Assembly (NCBI GenBank): GCA_947475415.1
Contig: CANJLH010000015.1
Location: 1 to 64,000 of the forward strand
Origin: Caulobacteraceae bacterium
GTDB lineage: Bacteria > Pseudomonadota > Alphaproteobacteria > Caulobacterales > Caulobacteraceae
DNA length: 64,000 bases
Direction of reading: 5' to 3'
The position numbers and the translations under genes are program-made. This document shows positions 34,120 to 44,785 of this stretch, one piece after another. The notes under the pieces are model-generated. The model searched no databases. It was not told the DNA's origin and worked only from the letters and a program-made list of their open reading frames with translations. Numbering within the stretch: position 1 is the stretch's first letter; the number at the start of each line of letters is the position of its first letter.

Positions 34120-35646
34120 TTAATCGACGGGCGCGCCCTCGCCAGGGAGTCCGAGCTCCGCCCACCTGCGGGTAACCGCAGCCACCACTTCGGCGTCCAT
34201 CCCAAGCTTGGTTCCCCATTCGCGCTTGGTTTCGGGAGGCCATTTGTCGGTGGCGTCCAGGCCGATCTTCGAGCCCAGGCCGGATTCCGGCGAGGCGAAG
34301 TCGAGATAATCGATCGGCGTGTTCTCGATGATGGTGATGTCGCGCGCCGGGTCCATCCGGGTGGAGATGGCCCACATGACGTCTTTCCAGTCGCGGGCGT
34401 TGATGTCGTCGTCCACGACGATCACCCACTTTGTGTACATGAACTGCCGCAGGTAGCTCCACACGCCCATCATCACCCGCTTGGCATGGCCGGCGTAGGC
34501 CTTCTTCATGGAGACCACGGCGATCCGGTAGCTGCAGCCCTCCGGCGGAAGCCAGAAATCGACTATTTCCGGAAACTGTTGGCGCAGCAACGGAATGAAC
34601 ACCTCGTTGAGCGCCTCGCCCAGGATGCTGGGCTCGTCGGGCGGCCGGCCGGTAAAGGTTGTCAGATAGATCGGATCGCGCCGCATGGTGATTGCGGTGA
34701 CCTGGAATATCGGGAAGCGCTCGACGGAATTGTAGTAGCCGGTGTGGTCTCCGTAGGGACCCTCGTCGGCGTATTCATCGAGCAACACGTGCCCCTCGAT
34801 GACGATCTCGGCCTCGGCGGGGACCAGCAGCGGCACGGTCTTGGCCTTGACCAGCTCCACCTTCGAACCACGCAGCAGACCCGCGAACTGGTATTCCGAC
34901 AAGGTGTCCGGAACTGGCGTGACGGCGGCCAGGATTGTGCCGGGGTCGGCGCCGATTACAGCGCAGGCGGGCAGGGGCTCGCGTTTGCCCTCGGCTTTCC
35001 AGCGCCGATGATGCTGGGCGCCGCCCCGGTGGGCTAGCCAGCGCATGATGGTGCGGTCCTTGCCGATCACCTGCATGCGGTAGATGCCCAAGTTGAAATC
35101 GTCCTCACGGGATTGCGACGGACCCTTGGTCACCACCAGCGGCCAGGTTATCAGCGGCGCGGGTTCGCCCGGCCAGCAAGTCTGGATCGGTAACCTGCCA
35201 AGGTCGATATCGTCGCCTGTGAACACCACCTCCTGGACCGGTGCTTTCTTCACCACTTTCGGGCGCATGGACATTACGGTCCTGGCCAGCGGCAACAGGC
35301 CCATGGCGTCCTTGAAACCCCTCGGTGGTTCCGGCGCGCGCAGGAAAGCCAGCAGTTCTCCTACCTCGCGCAGATCCGCCGCGGTTTCGCGTTCCTGTTC
35401 GCCCAGGGTGACACCCATCGCCACCCGCTTGACGGTACCGAACAGATTGGCGAGCGCCGGGATGGGAGAGATCTCACCGTCTGCCCGGATCGGTTGCTCG
35501 AATAACACCGCCGGTCCGCCTGTCGCCAGCAGGCGGCGTTGAATCTCGGTTATTTCCAGGACGGTGGACACGGGCGCCTTGACCCGCACCAACTCGCCGG
35601 CCGCCTCCAGCCGGGCCAGGAAATCCCTGAGCGAATTATAGGCCAT
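34120..35646 (-). CDS. ubiD: UbiD family decarboxylase
   Basis: Prenylated-FMN-dependent decarboxylase, most likely acting on 3-polyprenyl-4-hydroxybenzoate in ubiquinone synthesis. The 508-residue protein begins [22 protein letters not shown], as UbiD proteins do, and has the conserved [13 protein letters not shown] region, where the catalytic acidic residues cluster. No ubiX prenyltransferase is nearby. The gene lies 86 bases upstream of the MAPEG gene and 54 bases downstream of mobA, all minus strand. Related decarboxylases of aromatic acids share the fold, so substrate is inferred. Confidence 0.9.
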   Translation of the reverse strand: MAYNSLRDFLARLEAAGELVRVKAPVSTVLEITEIQRRLLATGGPAVLFEQPIRADGEISPIPALANLFGTVKRVAMGVTLGEQERETAADLREVGELLAFLRAPEPPRGFKDAMGLLPLARTVMSMRPKVVKKAPVQEVVFTGDDIDLGRLPIQTCWPGEPAPLITWPLVVTKGPSQSREDDFNLGIYRMQVIGKDRTIMRWLAHRGGAQHHRRWKAEGKREPLPACAVIGADPGTILAAVTPVPDTLSEYQFAGLLRGSKVELVKAKTVPLLVPAEAEIVIEGHVLLDEYADEGPYGDHTGYYNSVERFPIFQVTAITMRRDPIYLTTFTGRPPDEPSILGEALNEVFIPLLRQQFPEIVDFWLPPEGCSYRIAVVSMKKAYAGHAKRVMMGVWSYLRQFMYTKWVIVVDDDINARDWKDVMWAISTRMDPARDITIIENTPIDYLDFASPESGLGSKIGLDATDKWPPETKREWGTKLGMDAEVVAAVTRRWAELGLPGEGAPVD

Positions 35647-35700
35647 GCGGTCTCCGGGGCGGTAGGGCGGCGGGAAACCTAGGGCGTGGCGGCGGCGCTG

Positions 35701-36294
35701 TCACGCCGGACCGCCGCGAAGCCGCAGCGCGGCCCGGGTGAGATCGTCAGGCGAATTGATGTTCAGGAACGCCTCGTCATCTGGGAAATCAACGATGGCC
35801 GCGCCCGCGTCACTCAACATCTGGTGGACCGGAGGGTGCAGTCCGTTCGCCAGCGCCGCCCGCAGCGGCCGAATCATTGCGCCGCGCCATACCGCGCAAA
35901 GGGGCTGCAGACCGCCCGGTGTGCGGGCCATAGCGGCCGGCGCGCCCGCCGAAGCTCCAATCAGCCGTTCGGCCAGGCCCGCGGGCAACAGCGGCGCGTC
36001 GCAGGGCAAAGTCACCAGGGTGTCATCCTTGCCCTGAGCCCAGATGAGCCCGGCCATTACACCAGCCAGCGGCCCGCGTGGGCTTGCAGGCGGATCCTCC
36101 AGGCAGGCCAGGCCTAGCCTCTCCGCCAGGCGGGCTGCTGCGCAGCCAGGCGGGCAACTTACCGCCACGACGTCGCAGGTCGACAAGCGGTCGACGGCGC
36201 GTTCCAGGAGACTGACGCCGTCAATCTCCGACGCAGCTTTCTCGGCGCCAAAGCGCAGCGATCTTCCGCCCGCCAGAATCAATCCCAATGCCAT
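35701..36294 (-). CDS. mobA: Molybdenum cofactor guanylyltransferase MobA
   Basis: Adds GMP to molybdenum cofactor. The N-terminal loop reads LILAGGRSLRFGAEKAA, the GGxSxRxGxxK nucleotidyltransferase motif, and TLPCDAPLLP marks the metal-binding region. Length 197. It is divergent from a molybdenum hydroxylase pair, 102 bases away. Such hydroxylases normally use the cytosine dinucleotide form made by MocA, a close relative, so MocA activity is an alternative that the sequence does not resolve. Confidence 0.88.
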   Translation of the reverse strand: MALGLILAGGRSLRFGAEKAASEIDGVSLLERAVDRLSTCDVVAVSCPPGCAAARLAERLGLACLEDPPASPRGPLAGVMAGLIWAQGKDDTLVTLPCDAPLLPAGLAERLIGASAGAPAAMARTPGGLQPLCAVWRGAMIRPLRAALANGLHPPVHQMLSDAGAAIVDFPDDEAFLNINSPDDLTRAALRLRGGPA

Positions 36295-36396
36295 TGCTCC
36301 ACCCTAGGCTGGAGCGGTTGCGAATACGTCATCAAGCCGTCGCTTGAGGCGATCATTCGCCCGTAATAGCCTCGCCCTCAAATCCGGAGGCTGCAG

Positions 36397-36864
36397 ATGG
36401 GCTATCGCCTTATCATCAATGGCAAGAGCTACGACGCGGATGTGGACGGCGAAATGCCGCTTCTCTGGGCGATGCGAGACGCCCTGGGGATCGTAGGCCC
36501 CAAGTACGGTTGTGGAATTGGATACTGCGGCGCCTGCACCGTTCACATGGATGGTGTGTCCGTACGATCCTGTCAGGTTCCGGTCTCGGCGATCGGTCCG
36601 GCCAGGATCACCACCATCGAGGGGGTCGGAGCGGGCGATGTCGGCCGTCGGGTTCAGGCGGCCTGGAGCGCGCTCGACGTCGCTCAGTGCGGATACTGCC
36701 AGGCTGGCCAGATCATGTCGGCCACCGCCCTGATCGCGGCCAATCCCAAACCGTCCGACGCCGACATCGACGCCGCCATGGCCGGAAACCTCTGCCGTTG
36801 CGCCACCTATGTGCGCATCCGTGCGGCCATCAAACTGGCCTCAGGCCAACCGCAGGAGGCTTGA
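36397..36864 (+). CDS. iorA: (2Fe-2S)-binding subunit of a molybdenum hydroxylase (isoquinoline 1-oxidoreductase alpha-like)
   Basis: Electron-transfer subunit with two [2Fe-2S] clusters. The plant-type cluster has C39, C44, C47 and C59; the second has C98, C101, C133 and C135. The 155-residue length is typical. GGAGG lies six bases before the ATG. It is followed two bases later by the large subunit, so they form a two-subunit enzyme without a separate FAD subunit, which is how isoquinoline and related aldehyde oxidoreductases are built. A small GC hairpin (36296-36315) stands in the intergenic gap. Confidence 0.92.
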   Translation: MGYRLIINGKSYDADVDGEMPLLWAMRDALGIVGPKYGCGIGYCGACTVHMDGVSVRSCQVPVSAIGPARITTIEGVGAGDVGRRVQAAWSALDVAQCGYCQAGQIMSATALIAANPKPSDADIDAAMAGNLCRCATYVRIRAAIKLASGQPQEA

Positions 36865-36866
36865 GC

Positions 36867-39089
36867 ATGAGCCGGACCCGTCTCGAAAACCCATCCCGGC
36901 GCGGCGTCATCAAGGCCGGCGCGGCCGCCGGCGGCCTGGCGCTCAGCTTTTCCACACTGGCGTCGGCACACGCTAAGGGCGGACGTGATCAGGCGCTTTC
37001 GGCCTATGTGCGCATCGCGCCAGACGGCATCGTCACGATCGTCGCCAAGAATCCCGAAATCGGCCAGGGGGTGATGACCTCCCTACCGATGATGATCGCC
37101 GAGGAACTCGACGTCGATTGGTCGCAGGTTCGCGTTGAACAGGCCGACAATAACCCCGCGGTCTTCGGACGTCAGGTCGCCGGCGGCAGCACGTCGACGC
37201 CACTCAATTGGGAAGATTTGCGTAGGGTCGGCGCGACGGCGCGGGCCATGCTGCTGGATGCGGCCAGCCAGACCTGGGGGACGCCCGTTGGAGAGTGCGC
37301 CACCGCGTCTGGCGCGGTCAGCCACGCGGCGTCCGGCCGCAAGGCGACCTACGGCCAACTGTGCGCAAAAGCGGCGACCTGCGTTATTCCAGATCCCAAG
37401 TCCTTGAGGCTCAAGGATCCCGCGGACTATCGAATCATCGGACAGCCTATCGCCCAGGCGGACACGCCCAAGATCGTCACCGGCAAGCCCCTCTTCGGCA
37501 TCGATGTGCGTCTGCCGGGGATGCTCTACGCCACCTATGAAAAGGCGCCTGTGTTCGCCGCCAAGGTCGCCGCCGCAGACCTCGCCGCGGCCCGGTCTGT
37601 TAAGGGCGTGCGCAAAGCCTTCATCGTCGAGCCGCCGCCACCTATGGCCGGCGGTCTGGGCGGCCCGCTGTCCGGTCTGCTGCCCGGCGTTGCCGTGGTG
37701 GCTGACAGTTGGTGGTCAGCCAAAAAGGGCCGGGAGCAGCTCAACATCCGTTGGGCGGAGCATCCGACCGCGACCCAGACCAGCGCGGATTTCGACGTTC
37801 GCGCCGCGGCGCTCGCCGCCAGTCCGCCGGAGCGCAACCTTCGCAAGGATGGCGATTTCACCGCCGCCCTGAAAACGGCGAGCGCCAAGGTGGAGGCGTC
37901 CTACGCCTATCCCTTCATCAGCCACGCAACCCTGGAGCCGCAGAACTGCACCGCCCGCTTCACCGGCGGAAAACTAGAGATTTGGGCCCCGACTCAGATG
38001 CCGGAGATGGGCCGGCAACTGGTGGCTTCGACCCTGGGACTGAAGCCGGACGACATAACGATCCACATGACCCGCTGCGGCGGCGGATTCGGCCGGCGGC
38101 TGATGAATGACTATATGGTCGAGGCCGCCTGGATCGCCCGGGCATCCGGCGCGCCGGTGAAGTTGTTATGGTCGCGCGAAGATGACCTGCGCCACGACTT
38201 CTATCGCCCCGCCGGCTACCATTTCCTGCAGGGCGGCGTGGACCCGTCCGGCCGACTGATCGCCTGGCGAGATCACTTCGTCACCTTCGGGCAGGGTGAA
38301 CAGTTCGCCAGCAGCGCGCAGATGAACCCGCTGGAGTTTCCCGCCCGATTTGTCCCCAACTATGCTCTGGACGTCTCGCTGATCCCGCTTGGAGTCCCGA
38401 CCGGACCGCTGCGCGCGCCAGGATCCAACGCCATCGCCTTCGTGGTGCAGTCGTTTATCGACGAACTGGCCCTGGCCGCCAGCGCCGACCCGATCGAGTT
38501 CCGCCTGAAACTCCTGGGCGACCATGGCCTCGTGGGGGAGGCGCCGGGCGCCTATCATGCCGGCCGCATGCGTGGCGTGCTCAAGGCGGCCGCGGAAATG
38601 TCGGGCTGGGGCAAGACGGCGTTGGCCCATGGCATGGGAATGGGCGTGGCCTTCCACTTCAGCCATCAGGGCTATTTCGCCGAAGTGGTGCTGGCAAGCG
38701 TATCCGACCAGGGCGAGGTCAAGGTCCACAAGGTGTGGGTCGCGGCGGACGTGGGCCGCCAGATCGTCAATCCCTCCGGCGCCCTGAATCAGGTGCAGGG
38801 CTCGGTGATAGACGGGATCAGCGAGGCGCTGGGCCAGAAGATCACCATAGAGGCCGGCCGTGTCGTAGAGAGCAATTTCAACGACTATCCGCTGCTGCGG
38901 ATGCCCGACGCCCCGAAGGTGGAAGTGAAGTTCCTCAAGACGGATTTCCCACCCACCGGCCTTGGCGAGCCGGCGCTGCCGCCTGTGGTTCCCGCACTGG
39001 CCAATGCAATCTTCGCGGCCTGCGGCGTACGGGTTCGCAGCCTGCCGATCGATCCGGCGGCGTTGAAACCTACCGCAAAAGCCGCATAA
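36867..39089 (+). CDS. iorB: Molybdopterin-binding subunit of xanthine dehydrogenase family (isoquinoline 1-oxidoreductase beta-like), Tat-exported
   Basis: Catalytic subunit, 740 residues. The N-terminus is a twin-arginine signal (SRRGVIKAG followed by a hydrophobic AAAGGLALSFSTLA and an AxA-like site), so the complex probably works in the periplasm, with the small subunit carried along. Later segments GGGFGRRL and PTGPLRAPGSNA match Mo-cofactor-binding loops of the family, and GLGEPALPPVVPALANAI near the end carries the catalytic glutamate. The ATG at 36867 has GGAGG eight bases before it. The physiological substrate (an aldehyde or N-heterocycle) is unknown. Confidence 0.9.
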   Translation: MSRTRLENPSRRGVIKAGAAAGGLALSFSTLASAHAKGGRDQALSAYVRIAPDGIVTIVAKNPEIGQGVMTSLPMMIAEELDVDWSQVRVEQADNNPAVFGRQVAGGSTSTPLNWEDLRRVGATARAMLLDAASQTWGTPVGECATASGAVSHAASGRKATYGQLCAKAATCVIPDPKSLRLKDPADYRIIGQPIAQADTPKIVTGKPLFGIDVRLPGMLYATYEKAPVFAAKVAAADLAAARSVKGVRKAFIVEPPPPMAGGLGGPLSGLLPGVAVVADSWWSAKKGREQLNIRWAEHPTATQTSADFDVRAAALAASPPERNLRKDGDFTAALKTASAKVEASYAYPFISHATLEPQNCTARFTGGKLEIWAPTQMPEMGRQLVASTLGLKPDDITIHMTRCGGGFGRRLMNDYMVEAAWIARASGAPVKLLWSREDDLRHDFYRPAGYHFLQGGVDPSGRLIAWRDHFVTFGQGEQFASSAQMNPLEFPARFVPNYALDVSLIPLGVPTGPLRAPGSNAIAFVVQSFIDELALAASADPIEFRLKLLGDHGLVGEAPGAYHAGRMRGVLKAAAEMSGWGKTALAHGMGMGVAFHFSHQGYFAEVVLASVSDQGEVKVHKVWVAADVGRQIVNPSGALNQVQGSVIDGISEALGQKITIEAGRVVESNFNDYPLLRMPDAPKVEVKFLKTDFPPTGLGEPALPPVVPALANAIFAACGVRVRSLPIDPAALKPTAKAA

Positions 39090-39175
39090 GGGTTCAGCGC
39101 TTTCGTCTGGTGAGGGATGTGGCGTCGAGACCGCCGCCCCGCCTTTGCGCGATCCTTTTCACGGACGGATAATTC

Positions 39176-39580
39176 ATGCCGAGACTATTGCCAGAGCCGA
39201 CGCCGGAAACCCGGCACTATTGGGACGGTTGCCAGGCGGGCGAGCTTCGCCTGCAGCGCTGCGTTGATTGCGCTCACACCTATTTCCCTCCCCGGCCGTT
39301 CTGCCCGAAGTGCGCCAGCCGCAAGGTTGAGGTCTATAAGGCCAGCGGCAAGGCGACCCTTTATTCCTATGTTATCAACCACCGCCCCCGCCCGGATGTG
39401 AGCGACAAGCCCCACGCCATCGCCGTCGTCGAGCTCGCTGAGGGGCCTCGGATGATGACCAACATCGTCGAATGCCCGCAAACACCTGAAGCGCTTGTCC
39501 TCGACATGCCTCTGCAGGTGACCTTCGAAAAGCAGAGTGACGAGATCACCCTGCCGTTTTTCAAGCCGGCAGGGGTCTAA
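39176..39580 (+). CDS. Zn-ribbon and OB-fold domain protein (DUF35 family)
   Basis: A 134-residue protein with four cysteines (C29, C32, C43, C46) forming a rubredoxin-like zinc ribbon, followed by an OB-fold (residues 55-130). DUF35 proteins act as partners of thiolase or HMG-CoA synthase-like enzymes, helping acyl-CoA handling. The next gene, four bases downstream, is a thiolase-like protein, so the pair almost surely forms a complex. The gene starts 86 bases after the Mo hydroxylase gene. Confidence 0.9.
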   Translation: MPRLLPEPTPETRHYWDGCQAGELRLQRCVDCAHTYFPPRPFCPKCASRKVEVYKASGKATLYSYVINHRPRPDVSDKPHAIAVVELAEGPRMMTNIVECPQTPEALVLDMPLQVTFEKQSDEITLPFFKPAGV

Positions 39581-39584
39581 GACG

Positions 39585-40724
39585 ATGAAGCCAGGTTCCA
39601 TCGCCGTCGTCGGCGCCGCCGAAACCACCCACATGGGCAAGATACTCGATCTGTCCGTCATAGGCCTGCACGCCGACGCGGCCCTTAACGCCATGACAGA
39701 CGCCGGCCTGAAGCCGTCAGACATCGATGGCGTCGCGACCGCCGGTGAAAGTCCCACCAACATCGCCCACTACATGGGAATTACGCCTCGGTGGGTGGAT
39801 GGCACCAGCGTCGGCGGCTGTTCGTTCATCATCCACGTTCGCCACGCAGCAGCGGCCATCGCCGAGGGCCTCTGCGAAACCGTGCTGATCACCCACGGGG
39901 AATCCGGCCGCTCACGCATCGGCGCCTTCCGGCCGGGACGTGCGCCCTCAAGCCTCCTGGGCCAGTTTGAGATGCCCTATGGCATCGCAGCGCCGGCCAA
40001 CCAGTTCACCATACCGGCTCTGCGCTACATGAAGACATATGGCGCCACGGTGGAAGATCTCGCCCGCGTGGCGGTGATTCAGCGGGAGTGGGCGGCGAAG
40101 AATCCACGCGCCAGCTACCGCGATCCGCTCTCTCTCGATGATGTCCTGAACGCCGAGATGATCGCCTGGCCCTTCACCAAGCTGATGTGCTGTCTGGTGA
40201 CTGACGGTGGCGGTGCCCTGATACTGACACGCGCCGAACGGGCAAAGGACTTCCCCACCAAGCCAGTCTACATCATCGGTTCCGGCGAGAGCGTCGAGTC
40301 CCCGATGATCAGCCAGATGGAAGATTTCACGTCATCCAAGGCGTTTCGGGTATCCGGCAGGAAGGCTTTCGAAGAGGCCGGCGTCAAGCACGCCGATGTC
40401 GACCACCTGATGATCTATGACGCCTTCGCCCACCTGCCGCTCTACGGGCTTGAGGATCTGGGGTTCGTCGGCAAGGGCGAGGCCAAGGACTTCATCGCCG
40501 CGGGACACACCCGGATTGGCGGTAGTTTGCCGCTCAACACCAATGGCGGCGGGCTCTCCTACATGCATTCCGGAATGTACGGCATGTATGCCCTGCAGGA
40601 GAGCGTGCGTCAGATGCGCGGCGTGGCGCCGGCACAGGTGGAGGGCGCAAAAATTTCCGTTTGCCACGGCGTCGGCGGCATGTTCGCCGCATCGGGTACG
40701 ATCATCTTCTCAAACGAGCGGTGA
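39585..40724 (+). CDS. Thiolase family protein (SCP2/acetyl-CoA acetyltransferase-like)
   Basis: A 379-residue thiolase-fold protein. The nucleophilic cysteine is probably C79 in TSVGGCSFI. The C-terminal half holds NTNGGGLSYMHSGM and CHGVGGMFAASG, which normally supply the active-site His and Cys. Members of this group work with DUF35 proteins in side-chain or acyl-CoA shortening, and some act as aldolases. The start at 39585 (MKPGSIAVVG) is four bases after the DUF35 stop. The acyl substrate cannot be inferred from the neighbours with confidence. Confidence 0.88.
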   Translation: MKPGSIAVVGAAETTHMGKILDLSVIGLHADAALNAMTDAGLKPSDIDGVATAGESPTNIAHYMGITPRWVDGTSVGGCSFIIHVRHAAAAIAEGLCETVLITHGESGRSRIGAFRPGRAPSSLLGQFEMPYGIAAPANQFTIPALRYMKTYGATVEDLARVAVIQREWAAKNPRASYRDPLSLDDVLNAEMIAWPFTKLMCCLVTDGGGALILTRAERAKDFPTKPVYIIGSGESVESPMISQMEDFTSSKAFRVSGRKAFEEAGVKHADVDHLMIYDAFAHLPLYGLEDLGFVGKGEAKDFIAAGHTRIGGSLPLNTNGGGLSYMHSGMYGMYALQESVRQMRGVAPAQVEGAKISVCHGVGGMFAASGTIIFSNER

Positions 40725-40740
40725 TCCGGTCCGCCGGCTA

Positions 40741-41346
40741 TCAGGCGGTTTTCAGTCCCAGCACTGTGTCCGGCGCGGGGGTGCTCTCCATATAGAGCAC
40801 CGCCGGGCGGCCCTTGCGTCGGCGCGCCTTCTGCGTCGTGAAGGTTCCGTCCGCCTCGAGTTTTTCCAACTGGTCCACCCGCTCGCCGGTGGCGAAATTG
40901 ATCGACACCTTGGTGGTGTCGTGCGCGCCGGTCCGACTGAAGTGAGCCACGTCCAGACCCGCCAGGCGAACCCGCCCGCTCTGCGCCTCATATCGGAACC
41001 GGTAGGTTGTGCGAATGGCGGACTCCTCGCCCACCTCGTCGTCAACTGTCAGTACGCCCTTGTCATTGATGCTGATCTCGGCGGGCCGTGCGGGGTTCAG
41101 CGGCAGCGAGGCTTCGCCGATCTTGCGGAAACCCTGCGGCGTGCCCCGGCCGGTGGCCAGCATCCGGTGCCCGCCGTCGGCGGAAACCAGGATCAGGGCC
41201 AGGTCCGGACGGCCGTCACGGTCCAGGTCGCCGGTCGCCTCGCACTCCCTGCTCCATCCTGCAGGCGTTAGACTGGCGGCGGAACGGCCGGTCGTGGGCA
41301 GCAATGGGGTGATAGGGGCGATGGGCTTCTCGATGGCGTCGAGCAT
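40741..41346 (-). CDS. Hypothetical protein with one FG-GAP/VCBS-like repeat
   Basis: I do not recognise the family. A short segment ATGDLDRDGRPDLALIL resembles one FG-GAP/VCBS calcium-binding repeat (DxDxDGxxD). The rest is beta-rich, with no clear signal peptide or anchor. The preferred start is ATG 41346 (201 residues), preceded by AAGGAG 11 bases upstream; ATG 41424 would give 227. It follows tadC on the same strand after 141 bases, so it may belong to the pilus transcript. It converges on the thiolase gene. Extracytoplasmic location is unproven. Confidence 0.6.
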   Translation of the reverse strand: MLDAIEKPIAPITPLLPTTGRSAASLTPAGWSRECEATGDLDRDGRPDLALILVSADGGHRMLATGRGTPQGFRKIGEASLPLNPARPAEISINDKGVLTVDDEVGEESAIRTTYRFRYEAQSGRVRLAGLDVAHFSRTGAHDTTKVSINFATGERVDQLEKLEADGTFTTQKARRRKGRPAVLYMESTPAPDTVLGLKTA

Positions 41347-41487
41347 GGGTGCGTCGGCTCCTTGGCCGGCGGGCGCGGCATACCCGCAGTGGGTCAAATT
41401 CCAATTCCCTGACCCTTTACACAATTCTGTCGCCTTTGGGCGCCCCTTGCCTGGTGAATTTGCACCATGCCCGAGAGAATTCCTCTC

Positions 41488-42426
41488 CTACTTAGGGAAA
41501 ACCAGCATCATCCGATAGATCATGGGCAGCATCAGCACGCCCAAGAGGCATGGGAAGATGAACAGGATTAGCGGCACGGTCAGCTTCGCCGGCAGCGCAA
41601 GGGCCTTCTCCTCGGCGCGCAACATCCGTTTGGCCCGCATGTCCCTGGAGAACACGGTGAGGGTCTCGCCCAGGCTGGTACCCATATCCTCGGCCTGGCG
41701 CAGCATGGTGGCGAAGGACCGGGCGTCGTCGATCCCCAGTCGGTCGGCGAAACCGGACCAGGCTTCTTTGCGACCACGTCCGGCGCGCAATTCCAGCACC
41801 AGGAACTTCAGGTGGATGACCAGTTGGGGATAGCGCCGTGAGAGTTCGTCGGTGCAGCGGCTAACCGCGGCATCCAGGCTTAGTCCGGCCTGCACCGACG
41901 CCACCAACAGGTCGAGCAGATCCGGAAAGCCATCTGCGTATTCCCGCTCCCGGGTCCTTCGGCGGGCGCTAAGCACCTGCTCGGGCCCCAGCAGGGCCAG
42001 CAGGACAGCTATGGCGGCGAGCAGTAGAGCCGCTTGCGGGCCCAGGCGGGACATCAGCGGCAGGGTCATCAGGGTCGCGATTGTGGCCGCGCCCAGCGCC
42101 GCGGCCCGGGCGCCCAGGTAGATTAAGGGCGCCTCGCGATTGAAGTAGCCAGCCTGGATCAGCTTGTTGCGCAGCACGGAAATTTTCGCAGGATCCCGCA
42201 CGGCGGTTTGCTGGCCCATGCGCTTGAACGCGTTCTTGACGGGCTCAAAGAGACTCGCCGACTCCGCCACGTTCGCGATGTGCATCGGCGCTTCGGCGAA
42301 ACGGCTGCGGCGCAGGAGGCGCAGACGCACCTCGCCGGCCAGTCCGAATAGGACGCCAATCACCGCCACACCCACCAGGGTGGCGCCGGCGATCGTCACA
42401 TAGGCCTGCAGGTCGGCGGGATTCAT
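41488..42426 (-). CDS. tadC: Tad pilus membrane protein TadC (type II secretion F domain)
   Basis: Inner-membrane platform protein of the Tad (Flp) pilus. The 312 residues comprise an N-terminal helix, two central helices around residues 95-145, the cytoplasmic T2SSF domain (about 160-280) and a C-terminal hydrophobic stretch (LTVPLILFIFPCLLGVLMLPMIY). I use ATG 42426, four bases after tadB; ATG 42447 is also open. It pairs with TadB around the ATPase CpaF. Known as CpaH in Caulobacter. Confidence 0.9.
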   Translation of the reverse strand: MNPADLQAYVTIAGATLVGVAVIGVLFGLAGEVRLRLLRRSRFAEAPMHIANVAESASLFEPVKNAFKRMGQQTAVRDPAKISVLRNKLIQAGYFNREAPLIYLGARAAALGAATIATLMTLPLMSRLGPQAALLLAAIAVLLALLGPEQVLSARRRTREREYADGFPDLLDLLVASVQAGLSLDAAVSRCTDELSRRYPQLVIHLKFLVLELRAGRGRKEAWSGFADRLGIDDARSFATMLRQAEDMGTSLGETLTVFSRDMRAKRMLRAEEKALALPAKLTVPLILFIFPCLLGVLMLPMIYRMMLVFPK

Positions 42427-42430
42427 GGCC

Positions 42431-43390
42431 TCAGATCCGCATGTCAATCATCTGGCGCATGACCATATTGCCGATGCCCATCCACACACCGAGGCCGGCA
42501 AGCCCGATCTGGACGAACGGAACGTGGATCACGTCGCCGTAGAAGTGCGGCGAGCTCAGTTGCATGAACAAGGCGCAGGCGAAGGGTGCGGCCGACAGGA
42601 TCAAGGCCGAGGCGCGACCTTCCGAAGACGCGGCCTTGATCTTCAGGCGCATCTTGTGGCGCTCGCGCACCGTCTCCGCGTTCAGCTTCAGCAGCCCCGT
42701 CAGATTACCGCCGGAGCGCTCCTGAAGCCGGATGGTGGCTGCGAACAGGTCCACGTCTGGGTGCTGGCACCGATCGGCCATCCGCTCGACGGCCACTGAC
42801 AGGGTTGCGCCATAGGCGATCTCATCAGCGGACATGCCGAACTCGGATCCGATCGGATCGGCCATCTCGCGGCCGACCAGGGCGATGGCCGTCGGCACCG
42901 GGTGGCCAGCCTCCAGGCTTCGAACGATGATGTCGAGGGCCTGCGGGAGCTGGACGCCCAGAGCCTTCTCGCGCCGACCGGCGCAGAATTTCAGGAACAT
43001 CAACGGTGCTGCGGTGGCGCCCAGGAACGCGCAAACGGCCGCACCGAGCGCGGAATGAGTGACGAATACCCCCAGAATCGCTGCGACCAGGCCGGACGCG
43101 GCCAAGTACAACGTCCAGCGGCGAGGTTCGAACACCAGGCCGGAACGGACAATCAGGTCCGTGAGCCAACGCCATCCCCTCCGCTCGCCGGTGGCGCTGA
43201 GGCCGCGCTGCTTGCGCAGTTCAATGACCAGATTCGACAATCCGCCCACGACCCGATCGGCGACTTTCAGCCTCTGGTTCACCTGTCGCTTCTGGATAGC
43301 GACTGTCGCCAGTCCAAACACGCCCTGTCCGGCTGCGAACACCGCCCCGAAGATCAGGATCAGAAAGATCATGTCGCGGTTCATAGCCAT
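42431..43390 (-). CDS. tadB: Tad pilus membrane protein TadB (type II secretion F domain)
   Basis: Partner of TadC in the inner-membrane platform, 319 residues. It has an N-terminal helix (MIFLILIFGAVFAAGQGVFGL), paired helices around residues 90-130, a T2SSF domain around 165-290 with RSLEAGHPVPTAIALVG, and a terminal hydrophobic region. It is followed by tadC after four bases and preceded by cpaF after six. Called CpaG in Caulobacter. Function by family: transmitting CpaF movement to pilin assembly. Confidence 0.91.
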   Translation of the reverse strand: MAMNRDMIFLILIFGAVFAAGQGVFGLATVAIQKRQVNQRLKVADRVVGGLSNLVIELRKQRGLSATGERRGWRWLTDLIVRSGLVFEPRRWTLYLAASGLVAAILGVFVTHSALGAAVCAFLGATAAPLMFLKFCAGRREKALGVQLPQALDIIVRSLEAGHPVPTAIALVGREMADPIGSEFGMSADEIAYGATLSVAVERMADRCQHPDVDLFAATIRLQERSGGNLTGLLKLNAETVRERHKMRLKIKAASSEGRASALILSAAPFACALFMQLSSPHFYGDVIHVPFVQIGLAGLGVWMGIGNMVMRQMIDMRI

Positions 43391-43396
43391 GCGTGA

Positions 43397-44784
<1,388 letters not shown>

Positions 44785-44785
<1 letters not shown>

